Assembly: GCA_016871355.1 (NCBI GenBank)
Contig: VFZC01000001.1
Coordinates: 1 to 64,000, forward strand
Source: Actinomycetota bacterium
GTDB lineage: Bacteria; Actinomycetota; Acidimicrobiia; Acidimicrobiales; Ilumatobacteraceae
Length of the DNA: 64,000 nt
Direction: 5' to 3'
Below, in pieces: positions 19,245 to 28,215 of this stretch; the stretch's first letter is position 1, and every line of letters begins with the position of its first letter. The position numbers and the translations under genes were made by a program. Below the pieces are notes generated by a model. That model searched no databases, was not told the origin of the DNA, and saw only the letters and a program-made list of their open reading frames with translations.

Positions 19245-19793
19245 ATGAGCGACTCGGTCGAATTCGAACACGTCGACGTGTTCACCACCGGAGCACTGGG
19301 TGCCCCGGGTCGTCGCGTCTTCTACCTGCAGGCTCGCGCGGGCAACCGCGTCGCCAGCGTGCGCTGCGAGAAACAACAGGCCGCCGCCATCGCGCAGTAC
19401 TTGCGCCGCGCCCTGGCTCACCTTCCCATCATCGAAGGGGGCCGGTTCCCCGAGTCGATGGCCCTCACTCCGCCGGACGACGAACCGTTCGTGCTCGGAT
19501 CGGTGGGCCTCGAGTTCCGTAAGGAGTCCGATCTGTTCACACTCGTGTTGCGCGAGTTCGACACCGACGACGTGACCGACGAAGACGAAGACGGTGACGA
19601 CGACAGTGACGACTTGTTCGGTGATGACGACGAGGTGGATGAAGGACGCACCGTGCGCGTGTCGATCACGCGCAATCAGGCCCTGGCGTTCTGCGATCAC
19701 ACCGACAAGATCGTGGCCGCCGGCCGACCCGACTGCGAGTACTGCAAGCGGCCGGTCGACCCCGACGGGCACTTCTGCCCGCGCATGAACTGA
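19245..19793 (+). CDS. DUF3090 family protein
   Basis: A 182-residue protein of the DUF3090 family: FYLQARAGNRVASVRCEKQQAAAIAQYL near the start, a long acidic stretch (DDVTDEDEDGDDDSDDLFGDDD) in the middle and a C-terminal CEYCKRPVDPDGHFCPR zinc-ribbon-like pattern of four Cys/His. Function unknown. It overlaps the SCO1664-like start by one base (TGATG), so translation is coupled. The acidic insert is longer than I expect for the family. Confidence 0.88.
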   Translation: MSDSVEFEHVDVFTTGALGAPGRRVFYLQARAGNRVASVRCEKQQAAAIAQYLRRALAHLPIIEGGRFPESMALTPPDDEPFVLGSVGLEFRKESDLFTLVLREFDTDDVTDEDEDGDDDSDDLFGDDDEVDEGRTVRVSITRNQALAFCDHTDKIVAAGRPDCEYCKRPVDPDGHFCPRMN

Positions 19794-20485
19794 TGGACCC
19801 CATCCACGTACTGACCGAGGGAGACATCGAGGTCGAGGGCCGCATGCCCTACTCGAGCAACGCCACCTTCCTCGTTCACGTGCGTCAGGGAGATGCGCAC
19901 ATTCGCGCCATCTACAAGCCGTTGCGCGGCGAACGGCCGCTCTGGGACTTTCCGCCTGGCCTCTACAAACGCGAGGTGGCGGCTTACCGATTGTCGTTGG
20001 CCATGGGTCTCGACAACGTGCCGCCCACCATCGAGCGCGAGGGTCCGTACGGTGTGGGTTCGTTGCAGCTGTTCGTCGACGCCGACTTCGCCGAGCACTA
20101 CTTCACCCTCTTCGAGACGCGGCCCGATTTGCACGATCAATTCCGCGCCATGGCGGCGTTCGACGTGATCGCCAACAACACCGACCGCAAGAGCGGACAC
20201 TGCCTCATCGACGCCGATAGTCATGTGTGGGGCATCGACAATGGACTCTGCTTCGCGGCCGACTTCAAACTGCGCACGGTCATCTGGGAATTCGGCGGCG
20301 AGATGATGAGCGACGACCTACGGGCCCGCGTACAACGAGTGGCCGACAGCCCACCCCTCGACGTGACAACTCTCCTCTTCAACGACGAAGCCGACGCGCT
20401 CGTCGAGCGAGCGTCCCTGCTCGCGCAGGGTGGCGCCTTCCCCATCGACGCCAGCGGACACCGCTACCCCTGGCCGATGGTGTAG
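19793..20485 (+). CDS. SCO1664 family protein (kinase-like fold)
   Basis: A 230-residue protein of the SCO1664 family, distantly like phosphatidylinositol 3/4-kinases and HipA. The catalytic-loop-like segment FDVIANNTDRKSGHCLID and the following VWGIDNGLCF resemble the D-x-N and D-N-G metal-binding motifs; an early IYKPLRGERPLWDFP supplies an ATP-binding Lys. Substrate unknown. Third gene of the conserved trio; one-base overlap with DUF3090. In several actinobacteria this cluster lies next to mshC, which is not seen here. Confidence 0.88.
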   Translation: MDPIHVLTEGDIEVEGRMPYSSNATFLVHVRQGDAHIRAIYKPLRGERPLWDFPPGLYKREVAAYRLSLAMGLDNVPPTIEREGPYGVGSLQLFVDADFAEHYFTLFETRPDLHDQFRAMAAFDVIANNTDRKSGHCLIDADSHVWGIDNGLCFAADFKLRTVIWEFGGEMMSDDLRARVQRVADSPPLDVTTLLFNDEADALVERASLLAQGGAFPIDASGHRYPWPMV

Positions 20486-20495
20486 AGAAGTCGTC

Positions 20496-21518
20496 GTGAT
20501 CGTCGACGACGAACTCGATGGGCTCATCGCACGGGCCGACCTCGACGGCCTGGTGCGCTTGATCGACGCTCGTTGCACCACGCGTGACTGGGACAGTCTC
20601 GTGCGCGTTCGCAATCGATCGCGCGCGGCACTCGAATCAGGTCGTCAGATCTGGCCAGCGGCCACCCTTGCCGAACACCGACTCGCCTTGTTGGCCGACC
20701 CCGAACACGCCGCTCTCGTTCTCGACGAAGACAGCGGCCGTTTCGCCATCGGCCCGCTCACCGAAGTGGTGGCACAGAACCACACGTGGTCGCAACTGGC
20801 ACCGCATCTTCCGGTCGGTCCACGTCGATCGTTCGTGGCGTACGAGCGTGCACTGCGCGGTGACTCGATCACCGACGACGTGTTCGCGGCCCTCGACATT
20901 CCGATCGCGTTGTGCGATTGGGAGACCGAGTACTCGCTGCCCACGTATCACGACGTCGGAGTGGAAGCACCCTCACCGGCCGACACCTGGACCCACGAAT
21001 GGTCGACCGTGTCGACCATCGCCAGTGCCGAAATCGTCGACGACTCGTGGGTGTCCGATGCGTTCCGATCGCTCGTCGAGCCCTGGACGTCGTCCTCCAA
21101 TGGTCGAGCCGAATCGATCGTGGTCGACGGCGGACCCGGAGCCGCCCTCGGTGCCCTCGGACTCTCCACCGCGCAGTTGGCTCCTCTCACTCCGGTGGAA
21201 GCACTCGACTGGCTCGTGTGGTGCGGATCGTCGGGCGGGGCACACGGTCGCCGTCGCGGTACGGCCTCGGGTCGGTTCTCGGCCTGGTGGATGCTGGCCG
21301 CTCTCGGTGGCTTGGTGGACGACTGGGACGAACTGCGCGACACCGGCGAACTGAGCACACTGCTCGGAGAATTACTGCACGGCGCCACCTGGTGGCGATT
21401 CCACGACGGAGCGCGCCCGCACGCCTACGAGATGAGCATCGTGGTGGAAGTGCTCGAAAACGACGAGAGCGCAACGCCTCTCAGCGTTGCGCTCCTCGCT
21501 CGCGATCACCCGGGGTGA
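20496..21518 (+). CDS. Hypothetical protein, fourth gene of the phosphatase-DUF3090-SCO1664 unit
   Basis: A 340-residue protein I do not recognise. It starts with a charged helix pair (DDELDGLIARADLDGLVRLIDARC), contains several tryptophans, an unusual Gly-rich segment (GGPGAALGALGL), a GGAHGRRRG loop and a WWMLAALGGL hydrophobic helix that looks buried, not membrane-spanning. GTG at 20496 lies 10 bases after the SCO1664-like stop with AGAGAAG upstream. It ends inside a hairpin terminator. Likely co-transcribed with the trio, so a shared pathway is possible. Confidence 0.7.
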   Translation: MIVDDELDGLIARADLDGLVRLIDARCTTRDWDSLVRVRNRSRAALESGRQIWPAATLAEHRLALLADPEHAALVLDEDSGRFAIGPLTEVVAQNHTWSQLAPHLPVGPRRSFVAYERALRGDSITDDVFAALDIPIALCDWETEYSLPTYHDVGVEAPSPADTWTHEWSTVSTIASAEIVDDSWVSDAFRSLVEPWTSSSNGRAESIVVDGGPGAALGALGLSTAQLAPLTPVEALDWLVWCGSSGGAHGRRRGTASGRFSAWWMLAALGGLVDDWDELRDTGELSTLLGELLHGATWWRFHDGARPHAYEMSIVVEVLENDESATPLSVALLARDHPG

Positions 21519-21551
21519 TCGAACCGATGTGATGGCTCGGTGACGAGCCGT
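21503..21551. terminator. Double hairpin between convergent genes
   Basis: The first hairpin pairs CGATCACC (21503-21510) with GGTGATCG (21514-21521), 8 bp perfect, and spans the stop codon of the upstream gene. The second pairs GGCTCG (21534-21539) with CGAGCC (21544-21549) around a GTGA tetraloop, extendable by an outer G-T and A-T pair. Together they can end transcription from both sides (hypothetical gene and etfA). Confidence 0.65.
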
Positions 21552-21558
21552 CGATTGA

Positions 21559-22521
21559 TCAGCGGCCCTGCAAAGCCTCGATGAGCTTGGGCAGAACCTT
21601 GTGCACGTCACCCACGATGCCGAGATCGGCAATGCCGAAGATCGGGGCTTCCTTGTCCTTGTTGATGGCGATGATGTTCTTGGAACCCTTCATGCCCACC
21701 ATGTGCTGCGTGGCACCCGAGATGCCGGCCGCGATGTACACGCTCGGCTTCACGACCTTGCCGGTCTGGCCCACCTGATACGAGTAGGGCACCCAGCCGG
21801 CGTCGACGATCGCGCGCGACGCACCCGGTGCACCCTTCAGGATCTTGGCCAGGCTCTCGATGAGCTCGTACTTCGCGCTCTCGCCCAAACCACGACCACC
21901 CGACACCACGATGTCGGCTTCGTCGAGCTTGGGTCCGCTCGTCTCTTCGACGTGCGTGGCGGTGACCTTCGCACCACCGGTGGCACCGAGATCGGGCACC
22001 GACACCGCAACGACCGATGCGGCACCGCCACCCGACGTTTCGGGAGCGAACGACTTCGGACGGAACGCGGCGAGATACGGGGCCGAGCCCGTGAACGTGG
22101 ACGTGACGAGTGTGTTGCCACCGAAGATCGGCGTCGTGACCGACACCGAATCGCCCGACACCGAGATGTCGATGTTGTTGGTGAGCACCGTGCGATCGAC
22201 CTTCACCGACAGACGCGCCATCACGTCTCGGCCTTCATAGGTCTGCGGGAAGAGCACGAGATCGGGAGCGTCGCCACCGTCGATGGTGGCCTTCATCGCC
22301 GACGCAACAGCCGCACCGGCGAGGTTCGAGCCGTAATCGACGCCATACACCTTGGTGGCGCCGTACGAACCGACCGCAGCCGCGATGGCGTTGCCGTCAC
22401 CGGCCACCCACACGCTGATCGAACCACCGAGGCTGCGCGCCTTGGTGATGAGTTCGAGCGAGCCCGAGGTGGGAGCGCCGTTGGAAGCCTGAGCGAAGAC
22501 CCAAATGTTGTTGATTGCCAT
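21559..22521 (-). CDS. etfA: Electron transfer flavoprotein alpha subunit
   Basis: A 320-residue FixB/EtfA protein that binds FAD and, with EtfB, accepts electrons from acyl-CoA dehydrogenases. The family FAD signature is visible as [41 protein letters not shown], followed by [24 protein letters not shown]; the N-terminal half is the adenine-nucleotide-binding-like domain. It lies 20 bases downstream of etfB. It likely serves the acyl-CoA dehydrogenase at 8-9 kb among others. Confidence 0.95.
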   Translation of the reverse strand: MAINNIWVFAQASNGAPTSGSLELITKARSLGGSISVWVAGDGNAIAAAVGSYGATKVYGVDYGSNLAGAAVASAMKATIDGGDAPDLVLFPQTYEGRDVMARLSVKVDRTVLTNNIDISVSGDSVSVTTPIFGGNTLVTSTFTGSAPYLAAFRPKSFAPETSGGGAASVVAVSVPDLGATGGAKVTATHVEETSGPKLDEADIVVSGGRGLGESAKYELIESLAKILKGAPGASRAIVDAGWVPYSYQVGQTGKVVKPSVYIAAGISGATQHMVGMKGSKNIIAINKDKEAPIFGIADLGIVGDVHKVLPKLIEALQGR

Positions 22522-22541
22522 GTCGAATCCCTTCCTGCGAC

Positions 22542-23318
22542 TCAGATGACCTTGAGGCCCTCGAGGAAGGCCACGATCTTGCCGAACGACTCACCGTCGT
22601 CTTCGATGATCTCGCCAGCGGCGCGTGCTTCGGCCTGCGCGACGTTGCTGATGGTCTGGCCAGCGCCAGCCCAACCGACCGGAGTGATACCGAGATCGGA
22701 CGCCTTCACTTCGTCGACCGGCTTCGACTTGGCGGCCATGATGCCCTTGAACGACGGGTACCGCGGCTCGACCACACCAGCGGTCACCGAGATGAGCGCA
22801 GGCAACGAGCACGTGACTTCGTCGTAACCGGCTTCGGTCTGACGATCGGCCTTGAGCGTGCCACCATCGATCGCCACCTTCTTGGCGAAGGTGACCGACG
22901 GAAGACCGAGAACTTCGGCCATCTGCTCGGGCACGGTGCCGGTGTAACCATCGCTCGACTCGGTGGCGGCGATCACGAGATCGGCTCCACCCAGACGCTG
23001 CACCGCGGCGGCGAGCACCTTGGCGGTGGTGAGGGCATCGGAACCCTGCAGCGCCGGATCGGACACGAGCACGGCCTTGGCCGCACCCATGGCGAGCGCG
23101 GTACGCAGACCAGCGGTCTCGGAGTTCGGTGCCATGGACACGAGACTCACTTCTCCGCCGCCCGCCGCGTCGACCAACTGCAGAGCCATCTCAACGCCAT
23201 AAGCATCGGACTCGTCGAGGATGAGCTTGCCGTCGCGCTTCAACGTGTTGGAGGACGAATCGAGCGCACCGGGGGTGGCGGGGTCGGGGATCTGCTTCAC
23301 ACAGACGATCACTTTCAT
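22542..23318 (-). CDS. etfB: Electron transfer flavoprotein beta subunit
   Basis: A 258-residue EtfB (FixA) that binds AMP and pairs with EtfA. MKVIVCVKQIPDP at the start is diagnostic; DAYGVEMALQLVDAAGGGEVSLVSMAPNSE and ATESSDGYTGTVPEQMAEVLGLPSVTF are family blocks. The ATG at 23318 fixes the start. CAGAAT lies 6 bases upstream of it and no Shine-Dalgarno is seen, so the etfBA transcript may be leaderless. Confidence 0.95.
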   Translation of the reverse strand: MKVIVCVKQIPDPATPGALDSSSNTLKRDGKLILDESDAYGVEMALQLVDAAGGGEVSLVSMAPNSETAGLRTALAMGAAKAVLVSDPALQGSDALTTAKVLAAAVQRLGGADLVIAATESSDGYTGTVPEQMAEVLGLPSVTFAKKVAIDGGTLKADRQTEAGYDEVTCSLPALISVTAGVVEPRYPSFKGIMAAKSKPVDEVKASDLGITPVGWAGAGQTISNVAQAEARAAGEIIEDDGESFGKIVAFLEGLKVI

Positions 23319-23426
23319 GTGGGCATTCTGCTCGCTTGTGCTTGCGTTCACACAACCGGTCGGGGACGCTGCGAGCAGGCGTGACGCACGACCGAGGCCT
23401 GGTAGCGGCTGGTACGGTCGGGGCCG

Positions 23427-24395
23427 ATGCGGATCCTGCTGGTGGTCAATTCGTTCGCATCGTCGGTGACCGCCCGCAACACCGTGATCGTCCACCGCGA
23501 GTTGTCCCGCGACCACGACGTCCAGGTGGTGGAAACCAACCGCCGAGGCCACGCCACACGCTTCGCCCAGGACGCCGCCCACCGGGGTCTCGACCTCGTG
23601 ATCTCGTTCGGCGGCGACGGCACTCTCAATGAGGTGGCCACCGGAGTGGCCGGGACCGACACCGCCCTCGGGGTCCTGCCCGGGGGAAGCACCAACGTGT
23701 TCGCCCGCACCATTGGCCTGCCCAACGACCCGGTGGCGGCGGCTCCCCTCCTTGTGGCCGGATTGCGCGACCCCGAACAGTCGATTCGGCCCATCGGGCT
23801 CGGGCGCGCGAACGGGCGGTTCTTCTGCTTCCACACCGGCGTGGGTTACGACGCCGCGGTCGTGCGCACGGTGGAAGAGCGCGCGTACTTGAAACGATGG
23901 GCCGGCCATCCGCTCTTCATCTACGCCGCCGTGCACACCTGGCTCACGCGCTACGACCGCGAGCAGCCGCACTTCCGCGTGGCCGCCGACGGTTCGATCG
24001 GCGGATTCGGAACCGACGCCACACCGTCGGGAAGTGGTCGCATCGTGTACGACGGCTACTTCACGATCGTGATGAACACCAATCCGTATTCTTTCCTCGG
24101 CAATCGTCCGCTCGATCTCTCACCCAACGCCACCCTCGACAAGCCACTGGTGGCCGTCACGTTCCGCACGATGTCGGCAGTGGCGATCTTGTCGTCGTTG
24201 ACGGGTGCGCTGCGCGGTGGCGGAATCACTCCCAACGAGAACGTGTCGGTGTTCGACGGTGTGCACGAGTTGGTGGTCGAGCACGAGACGCCGTTCCCGT
24301 ATCAGGTGGACGGCGACTACTTGGGTGAGACGAACCTGCTCAACTTCCACCACGTGCCCGAGGCCGTTCGACTGTTGTTTCCGCCCAGCGCGTAG
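23427..24395 (+). CDS. Diacylglycerol kinase-family lipid kinase
   Basis: A 322-residue soluble lipid kinase of the DagK/YegS catalytic family. The start MRILLVVNSFASS, the signature ISFGGDGTLNEVATGV and the ALGVLPGGSTNVFARTIGLP block define the ATP-binding catalytic domain; the C-terminal beta domain follows, ending NFHHVPEAVRLLFPP. It probably phosphorylates diacylglycerol or a related lipid at the membrane face. TACGGT lies eight bases upstream of the ATG. The next gene is a convergent glycerophosphodiesterase, also lipid related, one base apart. Confidence 0.9.
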   Translation: MRILLVVNSFASSVTARNTVIVHRELSRDHDVQVVETNRRGHATRFAQDAAHRGLDLVISFGGDGTLNEVATGVAGTDTALGVLPGGSTNVFARTIGLPNDPVAAAPLLVAGLRDPEQSIRPIGLGRANGRFFCFHTGVGYDAAVVRTVEERAYLKRWAGHPLFIYAAVHTWLTRYDREQPHFRVAADGSIGGFGTDATPSGSGRIVYDGYFTIVMNTNPYSFLGNRPLDLSPNATLDKPLVAVTFRTMSAVAILSSLTGALRGGGITPNENVSVFDGVHELVVEHETPFPYQVDGDYLGETNLLNFHHVPEAVRLLFPPSA

Positions 24396-24396
24396 T

Positions 24397-25083
24397 TCAG
24401 AGTCGGGCGAGGCCCACATCGGGCAGGTTGGTGCAGATGCCGTCGATCTCCCACACCATGAGTTCGCTCATACGTTCGGGGTCGTCACACGTCCAGGTGT
24501 TCACGTCGAGGCCGACGGCGTGGCAACGCTGAATGAGATCACGCGTCAACGTGCCGTGCCACGGGTGCAGAGCGGTGTGACCCTTCGCGGCCAGATCGTT
24601 CACCACACTCGTGATGGCATCGGGCTCGATGGTGACCGTGAGCCACGCGGTGCGAATGGTCGGGCGCAACTCGCGACAGCGATCGATCGTCTCGCGACGG
24701 AACGACGAGATGAGCCACGCACGATCACCTTCGATACGACGGGCGAGCAACGCGATGGTCTCGTTGGCGATCGTGTCGGTCGGATCGAAGTCGGGTTCGG
24801 AGGAATCGTTCTTGATCTCGACGTTCACCCACAACGGACTGCACGCGTCGAGAGCTTCGTCGAGCGTGGGTACGTGATCGGGAAGATCGCGATGGTCGCA
24901 CTGCGCGATCACTCGACCGTCGGCGAGCGTGGGGTTGTGATGCACCACGAGCACGCCGTCGCGAGTGCGTCGAACGTCGAGTTCGACGGCGTGAGCACCC
25001 ATCGTCGCGGCGCGCCGAAAGGCCGCCAGGGTGTTCTCGACCTCGACCTTCGACGCCCCCCGGTGCGCGATGATCGACGTCAC
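24397..25083 (-). CDS. Glycerophosphodiester phosphodiesterase
   Basis: A 228-residue GDPD-family TIM-barrel enzyme that hydrolyses glycerophosphodiesters to glycerol-3-phosphate and an alcohol. SIIAHRGASKVEVENTLAAF holds the catalytic HRG and the metal-binding Glu; VELDVRRTRDGVLVVHH supplies ExD and the second catalytic His; VNVEIK follows. No signal peptide, so it should be cytoplasmic. GTG at 25083 is chosen because it directly precedes TSIIAHRG; an upstream frame adds a non-homologous stretch. GAATCT lies 6 bases before it. Confidence 0.92.
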   Translation of the reverse strand: MTSIIAHRGASKVEVENTLAAFRRAATMGAHAVELDVRRTRDGVLVVHHNPTLADGRVIAQCDHRDLPDHVPTLDEALDACSPLWVNVEIKNDSSEPDFDPTDTIANETIALLARRIEGDRAWLISSFRRETIDRCRELRPTIRTAWLTVTIEPDAITSVVNDLAAKGHTALHPWHGTLTRDLIQRCHAVGLDVNTWTCDDPERMSELMVWEIDGICTNLPDVGLARL

Positions 25084-25342
25084 GGAAGAAGATTCCCACA
25101 CCTGGTGACAAGGTGAAACACGAAGCGATTTTCGCTCCTCGGGCCGGCCGGCGAATCCCGTCGGTGTCATTCACAAGAGAACGACGCAGGTGGAAAACCT
25201 CCTGGTCATAGGGCTTTGTCCTGGTTCAAAAAAGTCCGAAGTTCCTCTTGCCACCGCCTCACCCTTTTGCCACTCTTGAACGAGTGCCGGACCACGGTCC
25301 GGCCGTCAGCCCCGAAACCCCTCCTACTGCCTGGAGCACACT
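25084..25342. other. Divergent intergenic region before whiB1
   Basis: 259 bases between the glycerophosphodiesterase and the WhiB gene, one of the longest gene-free stretches. It has an A-run around 25229, no tRNA and no CRP-like TGTGA-n6-TCACA site. GGAG about six bases before the whiB GTG at 25343 suggests an ordinary leadered mRNA. I see no other structured element. Confidence 0.4.
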
Positions 25343-25657
25343 GTGTCGATCCTCGCCTCATCCCTCGCCCTTGGTTCTGCCGATTACTCCTGGCGCAACG
25401 AAGCGGACTGCAGGGACACCGATCCCGAATTGTTCTTTCCCGTCGGGACCACGGGGCAAGCGTTGTTGCAGATCGACAAGGCCAAAGAAGTCTGCGACGA
25501 ATGTCCGGTGAAGGTGAAGTGTCTCGACTTCGCGATCGAGACCAACCAGGACTCCGGCATCTGGGGCGGCACCTCCGAAGAAGAGCGTCGCGACATTCGC
25601 CGGCAGTTCGCCGCCATCAAGAAGGCGCAGAACGCGGCCCGCGCCGCCGCTTCCTGA
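25343..25657 (+). CDS. whiB1: WhiB-family iron-sulfur transcription factor (WhiB1-like)
   Basis: A 104-residue Wbl protein. Four cluster cysteines at 23, 51, 54 and 60 (CDECPVKVKC) bind a [4Fe-4S] cluster; the GIWGG turn and the basic tail (EEERRDIRRQFAAIKKAQ) are the DNA/sigma contact region. The convergent neighbour is a PdtaS-like kinase, exactly as for whiB1 (Rv3219) and pdtaS (Rv3220c) in Mycobacterium tuberculosis, hence the WhiB1 assignment. In mycobacteria WhiB1 is essential, sensitive to NO and binds the primary sigma factor. Confidence 0.9.
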   Translation: MSILASSLALGSADYSWRNEADCRDTDPELFFPVGTTGQALLQIDKAKEVCDECPVKVKCLDFAIETNQDSGIWGGTSEEERRDIRRQFAAIKKAQNAARAAAS

Positions 25658-25675
25658 TTCGTCGCTGATCGCGCG

Positions 25676-27151
25676 TCAGCGCGGCAGTCGCAACTCGACC
25701 ACGGTGCCGCGGTGATTGCCGTCGATGCCCACCGACATGAAGTCGTGATGTGATGCGGGACGCATGGAGATCGAACCGTTGAGTTCGGTGGTCACCAACG
25801 TACGCACGATCGACAAACCGAGACCGGTGGCGGCATCGAGATCGAACGACGGGTCGAGGCCCATGCCGTCGTTCACGACGGTGATGTGCATCTCGTCGTC
25901 GTCGCCACCCAGAACCACCACCACGGTGCCGCCGTCGCTGCCCTCGGGGAACCCGTGATCGACGGCGTTCTGCAGAAGCTCGGTGAGCACCACCGACAAC
26001 GGAGTGGCCACGGTGGCCGGCAGACGTCCGCCGTCGCCCTGCACCGTGAATCGCACCGGGCGATCGGGTGACTGCAAACCTTCTTCGGCCAAGCGCAACA
26101 ACGGACGCACGATCTCCACGAACGCCACGTCTTCGCCCGGCTCGCGCGACAGCGTTTCGTGCACGAGTGCGATGGTGCGGATACGACGCACGCTCTCTTG
26201 CACCGCGGCCTTGGCCTCCGGCGACGTGAGTCGGCGCGCCTGCAGACGGAGCAACGACGAAATGGTCTGCAAGTTGTTCTTCACGCGGTGGTGAATCTCG
26301 CGAATGGTCGCGTCCTTGGAGAGCAGGAGGCGATCGCGGCGACGAAGTTCGGTCACATCGCGCAACAACATCACCGCGCCGGTCACCACACCGCCGGCGA
26401 GGATGGGAATGACGCGCACGAGCAGCGTCACGTCGGCGGTCTGATCGAACTCTTCGATGATCGGTTCGTGACGCTCGAAGGCCTGACGAATGGGGCTGTC
26501 GGCGAAACCGAGTTCGCTGAGGGTTTGCCCCACCGCGTTGGCGCTGATGCCCACGCGATGAAGCGCCGACACGGCATTGGGAGACGCGTAACGAACGACG
26601 GCGTTCTCGTCGAGCACCACCGCGCCGTCACCCACGCGCGGGGCGGCGCTCAGGTCGGCCACACGTCCCGAGAACGGGAAAGCGCCCTCGGTGATCATCT
26701 CGGCGAAGCGTTGGAAGATGGAGAGATAGGTGCGCTCGAGTTCTCCCGGTTGACGACTGGTCTTCGACGACCATTCACGCGTGAGCACCGCAATGGGCCC
26801 GTTCTCGCCGCGGACCGGAATGGCCAGCACGTGCACCGAGTCGTCGATGCCCGCCATGTCGAGCTCGTCCTGGATCATCGACGCCGAGGAGTGAGCGGCC
26901 GACAGCAAAAGCGATTCGTCGGCGCCAGCTTCCTCTTCGACGAGGTCGGACTGGTAGATCGTCTGACCGGTGGCCGGTCGTACCTGCGCACCGATGATCC
27001 AGCGACCATCGTGATCGCGGACGTACAGAATCATGTCGGCAAAGCACAGGTCGGCGAGCATTCCCCACTCGCTGATCAATTGCTGGAGATGGGCCCCGTC
27101 CTCTTTGGAGAGGTCGGTGTGCTGCCGAACGATCTCGGCGAGAGTTGCCAT
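25676..27151 (-). CDS. pdtaS: PdtaS-like sensor histidine kinase
   Basis: A 491-residue soluble kinase. An N-terminal GAF-like domain (about 1-160) is followed by a PAS domain (about 170-280, VVLDENAVVRYASPNAVSALHRVG), a HisKA_2 dimerisation domain with IREIHHRVKNNLQTISSLLRLQARR carrying the phospho-accepting His, and an HATPase (LLQNAVDHGF, GLGLSIVRTLV). No membrane segment. In mycobacteria PdtaS phosphorylates PdtaR, an ANTAR antiterminator; no PdtaR gene is in this window. Convergent to whiB1, conserved with mycobacteria. CAGACT lies 6 bases before the ATG. Confidence 0.93.
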   Translation of the reverse strand: MATLAEIVRQHTDLSKEDGAHLQQLISEWGMLADLCFADMILYVRDHDGRWIIGAQVRPATGQTIYQSDLVEEEAGADESLLLSAAHSSASMIQDELDMAGIDDSVHVLAIPVRGENGPIAVLTREWSSKTSRQPGELERTYLSIFQRFAEMITEGAFPFSGRVADLSAAPRVGDGAVVLDENAVVRYASPNAVSALHRVGISANAVGQTLSELGFADSPIRQAFERHEPIIEEFDQTADVTLLVRVIPILAGGVVTGAVMLLRDVTELRRRDRLLLSKDATIREIHHRVKNNLQTISSLLRLQARRLTSPEAKAAVQESVRRIRTIALVHETLSREPGEDVAFVEIVRPLLRLAEEGLQSPDRPVRFTVQGDGGRLPATVATPLSVVLTELLQNAVDHGFPEGSDGGTVVVVLGGDDDEMHITVVNDGMGLDPSFDLDAATGLGLSIVRTLVTTELNGSISMRPASHHDFMSVGIDGNHRGTVVELRLPR

Positions 27152-27190
27152 ACGACGAGTCTGCCTGATGGAGGGCCGACGGTCAGAGAA

Positions 27191-27424
27191 TCAGGAGCCG
27201 AACCCCATACGGCGGTCCTTGTCGGTGGAACCGATCTCGATGAACGCGATCTTGGCCGAGGACACGCCCACCTGGCGACCCTTCTTGTCGGAGAGCCACA
27301 GAACGTCGACGGCTCCGGACAGCGCGGCCTCGACCTTGGTCTTCGTGGCCTCGAGTTCGTCATCGGCCATGTCGAGAGTGACCTCGCGACCCACGTTGCT
27401 CACGACGATTCGAACTTCCACCAT
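27191..27424 (-). CDS. DUF3107 family protein
   Basis: A 77-residue actinobacterial protein of the DUF3107 family: MVEVRIVVSNVGREVTLDMADDELEAT at the start and ends with SSAKIAFIEIG. Small alpha/beta fold, cytoplasmic, function unknown. A good Shine-Dalgarno (GGAGGT) precedes the ATG. It lies between the SufR-like regulator and pdtaS, all on the same strand with gaps of about 40 bases, so co-transcription is possible. Confidence 0.88.
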   Translation of the reverse strand: MVEVRIVVSNVGREVTLDMADDELEATKTKVEAALSGAVDVLWLSDKKGRQVGVSSAKIAFIEIGSTDKDRRMGFGS

Positions 27425-27464
27425 GACCTCCTACGACCCCGCAGACGCTACCGCGTCTGGTTCA

Positions 27465-28190
27465 TCAGAAGGTCGTCGAGCAGAACGAATCGCCCTGCGG
27501 GAGCGACGCGTCGATCGACACATCGGCGTCGCCGTACAGCGCGCCGAGCATCCCCTTCACCATGCCGCGGTCGACCGCACACACCACCGGATTCTCCATC
27601 GCCACGTCACCGAACGGACAGTGGTTATTGATGATCCGCAATTGGTTGTTGCGCTTCTCGGCGTGCGCGGCGAAACCGTGCGCCGTGAGCGCATCGGCCA
27701 CAGCCTGAATCGCCGAACGCAAGCTGCGCTGCCCAGCAGCCAAGTCGGTGCCCGTGAGTGCGGCGGCCATCGCACGTCCGTACTCCTGGCCCACTTCTTC
27801 GGCGATGCGCTCGGCCTGATCGTGCGGCAACAGAGCGAGTGTCTTGCCGAGCAGACTCAACACCAGATCGTCACTACGCACCGGAACATCACCCAAGGTC
27901 ACGTCGGCCGACGCGGTGTAGCGCTTCGACGGACGGCCCGCACCGCTACCGGCTGTGCGCGGCACGCCCACTTCCACGTATCCGCCGGCCGCCAACTTGT
28001 CGAGGTGGTGGCGCGCCACGTTGGGGTGCAGGTCGAACTCGGTGGCCACCTCGGCCGCGGTCACACCGTGGTCGGAGCCCCGCACGAAGAGGTAGATGGC
28101 CCGCCGCGTGGGGTCACCGAACGCGTTGGTGATCGCCGACACAGTGGCCGTGAACGATCCCGAGGTCGGGCGAGCGGTGCTGGTGGACAC
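27465..28190 (-). CDS. SufR-like helix-turn-helix regulator with cysteine cluster
   Basis: A 241-residue regulator of the ArsR/DeoR-like COG2345 group that includes SufR. The N-terminal winged helix covers about 15-85 (FGDPTRRAIYLFV, TAAEVATEFDLHPNVARHHLDKLAAGGYV). The C-terminal part holds a cysteine set in NNHCPFGDVAMENPVVCAVDRGMV and a last Cys in DSFCSTTF, matching the cluster-binding region of iron-sulfur sensors of this group. It is divergent from an Mrp/ApbC iron-sulfur carrier. A palindrome beside its own -10 suggests autoregulation. GTG at 28190 is supported by a leaderless -10. Confidence 0.82.
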   Translation of the reverse strand: MSTSTARPTSGSFTATVSAITNAFGDPTRRAIYLFVRGSDHGVTAAEVATEFDLHPNVARHHLDKLAAGGYVEVGVPRTAGSGAGRPSKRYTASADVTLGDVPVRSDDLVLSLLGKTLALLPHDQAERIAEEVGQEYGRAMAAALTGTDLAAGQRSLRSAIQAVADALTAHGFAAHAEKRNNQLRIINNHCPFGDVAMENPVVCAVDRGMVKGMLGALYGDADVSIDASLPQGDSFCSTTF

Positions 28191-28196
28191 GGGGGT

Positions 28197-28215
28197 ATTC
28201 TACCTATGCGCATAG
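28197..28215 (-). promoter_or_regulatory. -10 and palindromic operator of the SufR-like gene
   Basis: On the minus strand TAGAAT (28202-28197) lies six bases before the GTG. Two bases further upstream is the perfect 12-bp palindrome CTATGCGCATAG (28204-28215), placed between -35 and -10 where a repressor would block polymerase. The same palindrome lies 45 bases upstream of mrp, so both genes could be controlled. Confidence 0.65.

Noticed and set aside
25084-25342. CRP-type site upstream of whiB1, as known in mycobacteria
   Set aside because: I found no TGTGA-n6-TCACA-like palindrome in the region.
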